Shown: positions 1 through 6,420, numbered from the stretch's first letter. The stretch is DNA of 6,527 nt from Undibacterium sp. (GCA_019752975.1 JAIELM010000003.1:1-6527), one strand, 5' to 3'. Notes: a model not told the origin generated them from the letters alone. Translations and numbers: made by a program.

Positions 1-308
1 GTTGCGTCGTCGTCACGCCGCGCTGGGAAACCGAAAAAATGCACACTCGTAGCCGTCCAATCACCGTTTCTAGGATCATTTGTAAACTACACATAAGTGC
101 ACATAATCTAGGATTCTAGTAAAAAGTCAACACGCTCAGTAAGATAACTTTACCTTAACTCATATCGCTGAATGGACTTGTTGAGCTTATCCTATTAGGA
201 TAGCAGTAAATATCTGCTTGGTTGATGACACTTGCATGAAACGCCCGATTTCGTGAGTATCCTCCATCGAATAACAACAGGGTTGGCGACCTGACTGGAA
301 AAAAACGG
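1..308. other. Non-coding upstream region, possibly with the tail of a preceding gene
   Basis: No convincing gene lies in this stretch. The first ~50 bases are more G+C-rich than what follows. In frame 2 they read as a short basic peptide ending at TAG 50-52 (LRRRHAALGNRKNAHS), which could be the end of an upstream + strand gene, but two other frames are also open to the window edge. On the - strand a frame opens at ATG 79-77 and runs off the window. It has no Shine-Dalgarno site and an unremarkable peptide, so it is not called. After about position 56 the sequence is A+T-rich with stops in all frames. It contains a perfect 15-bp palindrome (188-202), listed separately. Confidence 0.6.
188..202. 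repeat. Perfect 15-bp palindrome (7-1-7)
   Basis: The sequence TATCCTA-T-TAGGATA is a perfect inverted repeat with a single central base. It lies about 107 bp upstream of the predicted -35 box of the peptidase gene. Its compact symmetry resembles an operator for a dimeric regulator more than a terminator, because the stem is A+T-rich, there is almost no loop and no T-run follows. No known regulator's consensus is recognised, so an operator role is only a guess. Confidence 0.4.
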
Positions 309-337
309 TGGACAGTCGATAGTCACAAAAATATACT
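309..337 (+). promoter_or_regulatory. Sigma70-like promoter of the S9 peptidase gene
   Basis: The -35 hexamer TGGACA (309-314) matches TTGACA at five of six positions. The -10 hexamer TATACT (332-337) matches TATAAT at five of six. The spacer is exactly 17 bp. Transcription would start near 344, giving an untranslated leader of about 95 nt before the ATG at 440. This is the best promoter match found by eye in the window. It has not been tested against a scored model. Confidence 0.6.
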
Positions 338-439
338 AGCGATCCCTCGTTATTGCTGGGTTAGTTCGGAGTCAGAAACTAGTCGAGACCACCGCATCGT
401 AGCTAGGTTTTTGTAACGAACCAATAAATATGGATATCT

Positions 440-2947
440 ATGGCTACCAATCGACCTCCCCTACGCCGTATTTTGGGTCAATTTATTTTCGGCGTGCTGA
501 GTGGATTTATCGCAAGCACTGTGTTGGCACAGAGTGGTCAGTATCAATTGCCTGCGCCCGAATTGCAAGCCTTGGTGGATGCGCCTAGGGGGCCGGAATT
601 TCGCTTAGGCCCCCTAAATAAGACCGGGCTTTTGATCAGCGTTCCTCGCTTACCCTCTATTGCCGAGGTGACCCAAGATGAACTCAAATTGGCTGGCTTG
701 CGTATCGACGCCAAACATCGGGCAGCCAGCCGCACCAGTTTTAGTGATGGTCTGGCGCTGTTAGATATCGGCAGTGGCAAAACCCGTAAAGTCAATGGCT
801 TGCCAAAAAACCTTAGGATCGCTGATATCTTATGGTCGGCAGACGAACATTACATCGCCTTTAGCCTTTGGACCGATAAGTCGGTCGAGTTATGGTTACT
901 TGACGTAGAACAAGCTAGTAGTCGGCGATTAATTACGGAGAAACTCAATGCCGTTGCTGGCGCAGGATTTTCTTGGTTGAAAGGTTCTAATCAACTCTTG
1001 GTGCGTCTATTACCCCGCAAGCAGGCGCCTCCTCCACGAGAGAGTTTTATTCCAGGTGGACCCAATACCCAAGAAACTAAGGGAGAATTGAAGGGAGACA
1101 ATAAGACTGACAATAAAGTCGCAAAATTTGGCCAAAGTCGCACCTTTACCGATTTACTAAAAACCGTTCACGATGCCGAGATGCTGAGCTGGGCATTGCA
1201 AACTCAACTAGCAGTGGTCAACTTGGAAGGTGAGGTGCGGCGATTCGGGCCTGTGATGACTCTATTGAAGGTGCAGGCTTCACCAGATGGTCAGTGGATA
1301 TTAAGCACTCAAGTGAAACGTCCTTACTCTTATCAATTACCCTTAGAGCGGTTTGGACAATTGCTAGAAGTGTGGAGCGTGGCAGGGAAAAAACTTAAAA
1401 CCGTCGCTGACGTGGCAATGCGAGAACGTCTGACGAATACCAACGACACCGTGACCGCAGGGCCACGCAATTTTGCTTGGCGCAATGACCAAGCCGCCAC
1501 GTTAACTTGGTTAGAAGCGCAGGGAAGTAGTGAGCTTGACCCGAATCACAAAGTGCGCGATATCTTGATGCAGCAAGGAGTTCCTTTTGCGAGTCCAGCG
1601 CAAAAATTAATGGAAATGACCGGACGGTTTCAGGCGGTCTACTGGTGTAATGATGATCTTGCCCTAGTCAGCGAAGTGTCTGGCAAAGTACGTGAGACTC
1701 GTACTTGGCGTATCCAACCGAATTCCCCTTTCCATAAACCAGAACTCTTGTTTAGTCATAAGACCGAAGATCAATATGCGCAGTTGGGAACACCCTTGAC
1801 CGAACCTAATCGTTATGGTCGCGCCATTTTGCGACTGAGTGCGGATGGGCAAGCGTTCTTTTTAAGCGGTCTTGGAGCCAGTGCAGAAGGAGACCGTCCC
1901 TTCTTGGATAAATTTCATATTGCCAGCGAAAAAATCACCCGCTTATGGCGTTCTAGAGCGCCGTATTATGAAGAAGTTTTGGGTCTATTTGATGAGCAAA
2001 CGCAGCAAATTATCACTAGCCGCGAATCCTTAGATGAACGCCCCAATCTTTTTTTACGCAGCTTAAATCCTATTGGCAGCATCCCGCCGCTACGGCAATT
2101 GACTGCTTATCCTCATCCCACGCCGCAATTACGTGGCGTACAGAAGCGACAAATCCACTACGAACGTAGTGATGGCGTTAGCCTGTCCGCTACTTTATAT
2201 CTTCCTCCAAATTACGAGCCCAAGCGAGATGGGCCGCGCCCCATGCTGATGTGGGCGTATCCTAAAGAATTCAAAACCACAGAAGCAGCCAGCCAAGTCA
2301 CTGGTTCTGCCTATAAATTCAATCGTATTAACGTCCAAGGGCCACAGGTTATGTTGGCACGTGGTTTTACTGTGTTAGATAGCCTTGCCATGCCAGTCGT
2401 CGGCGAAGGGCGCAAAGAACCTAACGATAGCTTCATTGTTCAAATCAAAATGAACGCCGAGGCAGCGGTGGAAGAAGTGGTGAAAATGGGCGTGGCTGAT
2501 CGACAGAGAATTGCCATAGGTGGACATAGTTATGGCGCTTTTATGACGGCCAATTTACTCGCCCATACCAACTTGTTTAGAGCAGGAATCGCCCGTTCAG
2601 GAGCCTATAATCGCAGCTTGACGCCCTTCGGTTTTCAAACAGAAGAGCGCAATTATTGGGAAGCGATGGATACCTATCAAGAAATGTCTCCATTTAATTA
2701 TGCCGACGAAATTGATGCACCTTTACTTTTAATTCACGGGGATGAAGATAATAATCCCGGTACTTTCCCATTACAAAGCGAGCGTATGTACCAAGCCTTG
2801 CAAGGCCTAGGTAGTCCGGCTAGGTTAGTGATGTTACCGCAGGAAAGTCATATTTACCGTGCGCGTGAATCGATCATGCATATGTTATGGGAGCAGGATC
2901 AGTGGTTGGCGCGATATGTGAAAAATGTCAAGCAGGGGGCAAAGTAA
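440..2947 (+). CDS. Exported S9-family serine peptidase (prolyl oligopeptidase-like, S9D/glutamyl-endopeptidase-like)
   Basis: This 835-residue protein is probably a periplasmic or secreted serine peptidase cutting peptides. Residues 1-30 form a Sec-type signal (basic RPPLRR, then a hydrophobic stretch) with likely cleavage after V-L-A30. The double arginine does not fit a full Tat motif. Residues ~40-565 have the beta-rich look of a propeller. Residues ~570-835 form the alpha/beta-hydrolase domain, opening with SDGVSLSATLYLPP. The catalytic set is intact: Ser697 in GGHSYG (694-699), Asp770 in HGDEDNNPG, and His804 in ESHIYRARE. The GGHSYGAFMTANLL context and the DEDNNPG loop resemble the S9D glutamyl-endopeptidase group, but cleavage after Glu is not proven. 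Length is normal for the group. The ATG at 440 is the first in-frame start after the stop at 425-427. Its Shine-Dalgarno site is weak. The gene appears to have its own promoter and is probably not translationally coupled to the signalling genes. Confidence 0.93.
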   Translation: MATNRPPLRRILGQFIFGVLSGFIASTVLAQSGQYQLPAPELQALVDAPRGPEFRLGPLNKTGLLISVPRLPSIAEVTQDELKLAGLRIDAKHRAASRTSFSDGLALLDIGSGKTRKVNGLPKNLRIADILWSADEHYIAFSLWTDKSVELWLLDVEQASSRRLITEKLNAVAGAGFSWLKGSNQLLVRLLPRKQAPPPRESFIPGGPNTQETKGELKGDNKTDNKVAKFGQSRTFTDLLKTVHDAEMLSWALQTQLAVVNLEGEVRRFGPVMTLLKVQASPDGQWILSTQVKRPYSYQLPLERFGQLLEVWSVAGKKLKTVADVAMRERLTNTNDTVTAGPRNFAWRNDQAATLTWLEAQGSSELDPNHKVRDILMQQGVPFASPAQKLMEMTGRFQAVYWCNDDLALVSEVSGKVRETRTWRIQPNSPFHKPELLFSHKTEDQYAQLGTPLTEPNRYGRAILRLSADGQAFFLSGLGASAEGDRPFLDKFHIASEKITRLWRSRAPYYEEVLGLFDEQTQQIITSRESLDERPNLFLRSLNPIGSIPPLRQLTAYPHPTPQLRGVQKRQIHYERSDGVSLSATLYLPPNYEPKRDGPRPMLMWAYPKEFKTTEAASQVTGSAYKFNRINVQGPQVMLARGFTVLDSLAMPVVGEGRKEPNDSFIVQIKMNAEAAVEEVVKMGVADRQRIAIGGHSYGAFMTANLLAHTNLFRAGIARSGAYNRSLTPFGFQTEERNYWEAMDTYQEMSPFNYADEIDAPLLLIHGDEDNNPGTFPLQSERMYQALQGLGSPARLVMLPQESHIYRARESIMHMLWEQDQWLARYVKNVKQGAK

Positions 2948-2973
2948 GTAGCCGTTTTTTTCTGAAGGTTAAC

Positions 2974-3003
2974 TTGGTGTAAACCGACATTTTCAATTAT
3001 GAT
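2974..3003 (+). promoter_or_regulatory. Possible promoter ahead of the receiver gene
   Basis: The -10 box TATGAT (2998-3003) matches the consensus at five of six positions. It sits 18 bp downstream of TTGGTG (2974-2979), which matches the -35 consensus at only three of six. A start of transcription near 3010 would leave almost no leader for a TTG start at 3015. It therefore favours translation from the ATG at 3045. The weak -35 makes this tentative. Read-through from the peptidase gene is the alternative, since no good terminator is seen after 2947. Confidence 0.3.
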
Positions 3004-3044
3004 GGGATATCCGATTGGGTTTCCTAAAGACTTTTACCTTCATT

Positions 3045-3464
3045 ATGTTAACAGCCTATATCCTCGATAATCAAAGTGTCGCCCGTGGTCTGCTCGGCAC
3101 TGTGTTGACCACAGGTGGTCATGAGGTCGTGGGAGATGGTAATCATAGCCCAAGTAATTATGCGCGTATGCTTAAATTACAACCACAAATTATTTGTGTG
3201 GATATCGGTGAAACGGATAAGGATGGGTTGCAGATTCTCGATACCTTGCGTAGCCAATTACCGAAGTCGCTGATATTTTTGGTTTCTTCGAGTATGAGTG
3301 CCGAATTGATACAGGCAGCGCAAAGTCGAGGCGTGACTGGTTTTATTGTTAAGCCCTTTAATGCGGTGGCTGTGCTTACTGCCATCCGCAACTCCATCAT
3401 CAAGATTGCTACCCAAAGTCGGGTCAAGCACGACGATGTTAGTTCTCGCGATACCGCTGGATAG
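3045..3464 (+). CDS. Stand-alone receiver-domain (CheY-like) response regulator
   Basis: This 139-residue protein is essentially one receiver domain with a short polar C-terminal tail (about residues 125-139) and no DNA-binding or enzymatic output domain. Key features are Asp8 in the first strand (AYILDNQ), the predicted phosphorylated Asp53 in IICVDIG, a Ser run (81-83) at the usual Thr/Ser switch position, and Lys103-Pro104 in VKPF. Where most receivers carry two adjacent acidic residues, the best alignment shows Leu7-Asp8, so one metal-binding acid may be missing. ATG 3045 was chosen because the first beta strand begins at once. A TTG at 3015 would add ten residues (MGFLKTFTFI) and has a GATGGGA-like site upstream, so it cannot be excluded. 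The gene lies 97 bp after the peptidase and 116 bp before a histidine kinase. It may take phosphate from that kinase, but the partner is inferred from position only. Confidence 0.85.
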   Translation: MLTAYILDNQSVARGLLGTVLTTGGHEVVGDGNHSPSNYARMLKLQPQIICVDIGETDKDGLQILDTLRSQLPKSLIFLVSSSMSAELIQAAQSRGVTGFIVKPFNAVAVLTAIRNSIIKIATQSRVKHDDVSSRDTAG

Positions 3465-3580
3465 TCTTAGATTTTCATCCCAATTTAATGAGGTTTGATC
3501 CCTCGTAGATGCTCGTTTATCGCCTCCCTACCTAAATTCGTCACTTCCAATTACAGTGATGTCTTCAACAAGGAGATGTT

Positions 3581-4861
3581 ATGGACAGCATATCAGAACA
3601 AGCACTGCCATCGGATGTCGCAGTACGTAGTGATACGTGGCTCAATCGATATCGTAACTACCCAGTGTTTTCGCGTACTTGGTTCCGTTACCGAGTGATG
3701 GCTTTTGGTAGCTTGTTTTTGTTGGCTTGGTTGTTTTTAGTTGCGGTTGTCGCACTTACTAGTGGCAAGTGGACGAAATTTTTTTCCTTGTCTACGCCTA
3801 TCCTTCTATTTGCGTTTTGCATCATTACGATAGGACAGAGTTTGACGGTTTGGATACGTCAAAGAAATTATGCATTTAAGAAAGAAGTCATTTGTATTTC
3901 ACTGGCTTTACTGTTTGGTATGGGGGCGAGTTTTGCTTTATCGGAGGGCGCCTCCTATGGTATTAATTTGACCGTCTACGGAGACCCCAACCATAAGTTT
4001 TTTTCAGATAAAAATAGCGAAAAAAGTACTTCGGTATCTTCAGAAAAAAACCTAACGCCCAGTTCTTCTCCCAGCGAAAAACGGGATACGGTAACTGAGC
4101 CGAGTAAATTGATGTTAGTTATTATTGGTATGATTCCTATGCTCGTGGTCGGCTTGTATCTGGGAAGCGGGTTTGACCTATGGTATTTTTTACGTCAGCG
4201 CAAACGTTTAGCTGAATCGCTACTTCAACAAGAACTCACTCAAGCAAAAGAAGCAAGGCGTGAAGCCGAGTTGCGACTATCTGTCTTAGTTGCTCAAGTT
4301 GAGCCCCATTTTCTGTTCAATACTTTGGCTGGAGTGCGCTCGGCGATTTTGAGCGAGCCGCTGCGTGCGACCGCGATTGTAGATCACTTGGTCGATTATT
4401 TACGCTCTACCATTCCGCAAATACGTGGTGACGGTGCTACTGATCAAGGGCGACTGGCAAAGCAATTAGAAGCAGCCAGAGCCTACCTAGGCTTGATGCA
4501 GGCGCGAATTCCTCGCCTTAGTTTTAGCGTAGAGTCAGAATTAAAAGATGCGGCCTTTCCACCCTTAATGTTGATTTCTTTAGTTGAAAACGCGATTAAA
4601 CATGGGGTAGAACCCAAAATTGGGGCGGTCAACGTCACGGTAAAGGCGCGCTATTTTGAACAAGATGATCAAGAAATATTAGAAGTAGCAGTGTTCGACA
4701 ATGGCGTGGGTTTTGGCGCTACCAATGCGGGCTCTGGTATAGGTCTGGCGAATATTCGTGAGCGTTTAGAGGCAATGTACGGATCAAATGCAAGTTTGAC
4801 GCTCAAGGCGCGACCAGAAGGTGGTGTGATCGCCTGTATTCAACTTCCGCTAGCGAGTTAA
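3581..4861 (+). CDS. LytS-type membrane sensor histidine kinase (His_kinase family)
   Basis: This 426-residue inner-membrane kinase should autophosphorylate on His and pass phosphate to the LytTR regulator encoded just downstream. Four hydrophobic segments are visible (about 39-60, 68-91, 102-122, 177-203). Basic residues before the first, between the second and third, and after the fourth place both ends in the cytoplasm. Residues ~123-176 form an external loop, hydrophilic and rich in Ser, Lys and Glu from about 140. A charged helix, probably a coiled coil (205-238), leads to the phosphoacceptor His243 in VEPHFLFNTL, the hallmark of the LytS/YehU class. The ATPase part has an N box (ENAIKHG, Asn337), DNGVGFG (373-379) and GSGIGLANIRERL (from 384). 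The start is fixed by AAGGAG at 3570-3575, five bases before the ATG. No known sensor domain (such as 5TM-5TMR_LYT or GAF) is recognised, so the signal is unknown. Confidence 0.93.
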   Translation: MDSISEQALPSDVAVRSDTWLNRYRNYPVFSRTWFRYRVMAFGSLFLLAWLFLVAVVALTSGKWTKFFSLSTPILLFAFCIITIGQSLTVWIRQRNYAFKKEVICISLALLFGMGASFALSEGASYGINLTVYGDPNHKFFSDKNSEKSTSVSSEKNLTPSSSPSEKRDTVTEPSKLMLVIIGMIPMLVVGLYLGSGFDLWYFLRQRKRLAESLLQQELTQAKEARREAELRLSVLVAQVEPHFLFNTLAGVRSAILSEPLRATAIVDHLVDYLRSTIPQIRGDGATDQGRLAKQLEAARAYLGLMQARIPRLSFSVESELKDAAFPPLMLISLVENAIKHGVEPKIGAVNVTVKARYFEQDDQEILEVAVFDNGVGFGATNAGSGIGLANIRERLEAMYGSNASLTLKARPEGGVIACIQLPLAS

Positions 4862-4866
4862 TTACT

Positions 4867-4882
4867 CAGTCACCCAGTCACC
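4867..4882 (+). repeat. Tandem 8-bp repeat in the kinase-regulator spacer
   Basis: CAGTCACC occurs twice back to back in the 37-bp gap between the kinase stop codon and the regulator's Shine-Dalgarno site. It is short and may be a replication-slippage duplication. It could slightly affect spacing or mRNA structure ahead of the regulator, but no function is evident. Confidence 0.55.
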
Positions 4883-4898
4883 AAATCAGGAGAAAAAT

Positions 4899-5654
4899 AT
4901 GATTACTGCGATCATCGCTGACGACGAAGATTTACCGCGCAAAGAATTACGTCGTCTATTAGCCCAGTACTGGCCAGAACTACACATCGTTGCTGAATCT
5001 GAGCATGGTGCCGATGCGCTAGAGGCGATACATCAACATCGACCCGATATCGCTTTCTTGGATATTCGTATGCCTGGTATGACCGGTTTGGATGTGGCTA
5101 ACGCCGCCAAAGGAAGCTGTCATGTGGTGTTTACTACGGCTTACGACAATCATGCACTAGAAGCTTTTGCTGCGGGTGCGATTGATTACCTGTTAAAACC
5201 TATCGCTAAAGAGCGTTTGATTGACGCCATTGGTCGATTAAAAACGCGACTGGAACAAAAAACGGTACCGAGTGATCTGAGCGACCTAATGCAGCAGCTC
5301 GACCAACGCTTACGTCCTCAAACGGTGGAACGATTGCGCTGGATTAGTGCGAGTGTTGGTGACACCATCAAGATGTTCCCAATCGAAAAAATCCTATTTT
5401 TTACTTCGGATGAAAAATATACCCGGGTGGTCTGTAGTGACGATGAAGCCCACGTGAGAAAGCCGCTAAAGGAAATTATTGATGGCTTGGATCCTGAGGT
5501 GTTTTGGCAAATTCACCGCAGTATTGTAGTGCGTTTTGATGCGATAGCCAAAGCACATAGGGACGAATTAGGTAAGGTCAGTATCGAACTACGTGGAAGT
5601 AAAGAAATTCTCAAAGTCTCCCAAGCTTATGCTTGGCGTTTTAAACCTATGTAG
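4899..5654 (+). CDS. LytTR-family DNA-binding response regulator
   Basis: This 251-residue cytoplasmic transcription regulator is the likely partner of the kinase encoded 37 bp upstream. The receiver domain (about 1-118) has the acidic pair Asp8-Asp9, the phosphorylation site Asp55 in AFLDIRMPG, Thr79/Thr80 at the switch position and Lys100-Pro101 in LLKPI. A linker (~119-145) joins it to a LytTR DNA-binding domain (~147-250). The LytTR signatures are IKMFPIEKILFFTSDEKYT near 157-175 and FWQIHRSIVV near 202-211. Length is typical for the LytR/AlgR class. AGGAG at 4888-4892, six bases before the ATG, supports the start, and the receiver's first strand begins immediately. Such regulators usually bind paired direct repeats upstream of a few target genes. 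No clear target site was recognised here. The stop codon lies inside a 53-bp inverted repeat. Confidence 0.94.
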   Translation: MITAIIADDEDLPRKELRRLLAQYWPELHIVAESEHGADALEAIHQHRPDIAFLDIRMPGMTGLDVANAAKGSCHVVFTTAYDNHALEAFAAGAIDYLLKPIAKERLIDAIGRLKTRLEQKTVPSDLSDLMQQLDQRLRPQTVERLRWISASVGDTIKMFPIEKILFFTSDEKYTRVVCSDDEAHVRKPLKEIIDGLDPEVFWQIHRSIVVRFDAIAKAHRDELGKVSIELRGSKEILKVSQAYAWRFKPM

Positions 5655-5703
5655 GAATTAGGCAAAACAGACGCTAATCAGCGTAAATTTGCGTTAGTCC
5701 TAC
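5651..5703. repeat. 53-bp imperfect inverted repeat overlapping the regulator stop codon
   Basis: The arms pair as GTAGGA (5651-5656) with TCCTAC (5698-5703), GCAAA (5662-5666) with TTTGC (5688-5692), and ACGCT (5671-5675) with AGCGT (5680-5684) around the loop AATC. Mismatches and a small internal bulge separate these blocks. The regulator's TAG stop (5652-5654) lies in the outer stem. No T-run follows on either strand, so it is a poor intrinsic terminator. It may be an intercistronic RNA hairpin or a small mobile or palindromic element. Part of the left arm recurs at 6403-6420. Confidence 0.65.
5658..5675 (+). repeat. Direct repeat, copy 1
   Basis: TTAGGCAAAACAGACGCT matches the sequence at 6403-6420 at 17 of 18 positions. 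The last 14 bases are identical. It forms most of the left arm of the inverted repeat at 5651-5703. The two copies bracket the small exported-protein gene in the same orientation, about 745 bp apart. Confidence 0.75.
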
Positions 5704-5705
5704 TA

Positions 5706-5718
5706 TCTAGAATCTAGA
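5706..5718. promoter_or_regulatory. 13-bp palindrome (TCTAGA-A-TCTAGA) abutting the ribosome-binding site
   Basis: Two TCTAGA hexamers flank a single A, giving a symmetric 13-bp site. Its right edge overlaps the start of the Shine-Dalgarno sequence GAGGAAG (5717-5723) of the small exported-protein gene. A protein bound here could affect expression, or the hairpin could partly mask the ribosome site. Both ideas are inference. No clear -35/-10 pair was found for this gene. Confidence 0.35.
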
Positions 5719-5730
5719 GGAAGTATAGAA

Positions 5731-6393
5731 ATGAAAAGTATGCGATTTTTTTTAGCAGTGTGTGCCAACATATTGGTGAGTTGCGCCAGTTTTGCCGACA
5801 CCCCCGATCCATTATGGGTCAAGGCCATCGCCAATATTAAGTCATCGAAGGGATGGGCAGCCAAACAGGTAGAACTGGTGATGGATGTGCAAAAGGACGA
5901 TGAAAAAAAACATAAAGTGATCACCCAACAATTAACCGGTTGGGAGAAAGATCAACCAGTGTATACCGTGGTGAGTGTGGTGCCAGCATTAAGAGATCCG
6001 GCAAACCCACCCAAGGTCCCCGACATACTGTCATTATTTACCAAGGTATTAGATAAGATTTATGTTGATGATGCAGCCGTTAAGCGTAGCGATGGTGTCA
6101 AGCTCAATGGTAAGACGCTCAGCCTATTTGAAATCAACGAAGGGTCTTTACAAAAAGTGGTGATGAAAATATGGGTTAATAGTGAGACGGGGTTGGTGCA
6201 TCAGCAGCAACTCAATGTGTATATGCCGCTCACAGTCGAGGCAAACGTTCAGATGACTTATGACGTGGAAAACCAGGGGAAAAATTTCCTTACCAGTAGC
6301 GAGACGCAGATGGAAATTTTAACCCCGTTTAAGAAAGCAAAGGGGAGTATTAAGACGACCTACACTCAATGGACGGTGGCCGGTAGTAAATAG
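5731..6393 (+). CDS. Exported protein of unknown function (possibly LolA/RseB-like fold)
   Basis: This 220-residue protein is not confidently recognised. Residues 1-22 are an export signal: basic MKSMR, a hydrophobic core, and S-F-A22 followed by DTPDP, suiting signal peptidase I. LVSC18 also fits a lipobox, so a lipoprotein anchored at Cys18 is possible. The mature part is polar, rich in Lys, Val and Thr, and has alternating beta-strand patterns such as KVVMKIWVNSETGLVHQQQLNVYM. That strand-turn pattern (strand, 'set-gLv', strand) recalls LolA/RseB-type lipoprotein-carrier folds, a weak analogy only. GAGGAAG (5717-5723), seven bases before the ATG, supports the start at 5731 over the in-frame ATG at 5740. 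The gene follows the LytTR regulator by 76 bp in the same direction and may be co-transcribed with it or be its target. Near-identical short repeats lie on both sides. Confidence 0.85.
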   Translation: MKSMRFFLAVCANILVSCASFADTPDPLWVKAIANIKSSKGWAAKQVELVMDVQKDDEKKHKVITQQLTGWEKDQPVYTVVSVVPALRDPANPPKVPDILSLFTKVLDKIYVDDAAVKRSDGVKLNGKTLSLFEINEGSLQKVVMKIWVNSETGLVHQQQLNVYMPLTVEANVQMTYDVENQGKNFLTSSETQMEILTPFKKAKGSIKTTYTQWTVAGSK

Positions 6394-6402
6394 AATGAGG
6401 AC

Positions 6403-6420
6403 TTACGCAAAACAGACGCT
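6403..6420 (+). repeat. Direct repeat, copy 2
   Basis: TTACGCAAAACAGACGCT differs from the copy at 5658-5675 by one base. It begins ten bases after the stop codon of the small exported-protein gene. Unlike copy 1, the sequence to its right does not continue into the same palindrome. It runs into a different hairpin (6416-6445). Confidence 0.75.

Noticed and set aside
1..79. - strand frame from ATG 79-77 open to the left edge, with TTGACT (130-125) and GATTAT (108-103) as a possible promoter
   Set aside because: There is no Shine-Dalgarno site, only 26 codons are visible and the peptide shows no family features. The promoter spacing is 16 bp with a modest -10.
139..160. Two 11-bp tandem repeats on the - strand (AGTTAAGGTAA, AGTTATCTTAC) considered as a LytTR binding site
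   Set aside because: Only 7 of 11 positions match, and the 11-bp period does not fit the usual two-turn spacing of LytTR repeats.
440..469. Tat export signal at the peptidase N-terminus (RR at residues 9-10)
   Set aside because: The surrounding residues (LRRILGQ) do not fit the twin-arginine consensus, and the hydrophobic core with VLA cleavage fits the Sec route.
430..588. 52-codon + strand frame starting at ATG 430, overlapping the peptidase start
   Set aside because: It has no ribosome site and lies inside the signal-peptide region of a clear gene in another frame. Its peptide looks like an out-of-frame translation.
2935..2961. Seven-T run after the peptidase stop codon considered as an intrinsic terminator
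   Set aside because: Upstream there is only a three-base GGC/GCC stem, too weak for a terminator hairpin.
3495..3523. TTGATC (3495-3500) and TATCGC (3518-3523) considered as a promoter for the kinase gene
   Set aside because: The -10 matches at only three of six positions. A promoter in the 116-bp gap is possible but not supported by these boxes.
3495..3698. 67-residue + strand frame overlapping the start of the kinase gene
   Set aside because: The kinase frame has the ribosome site and full domain content. This frame has neither and its peptide is not protein-like.
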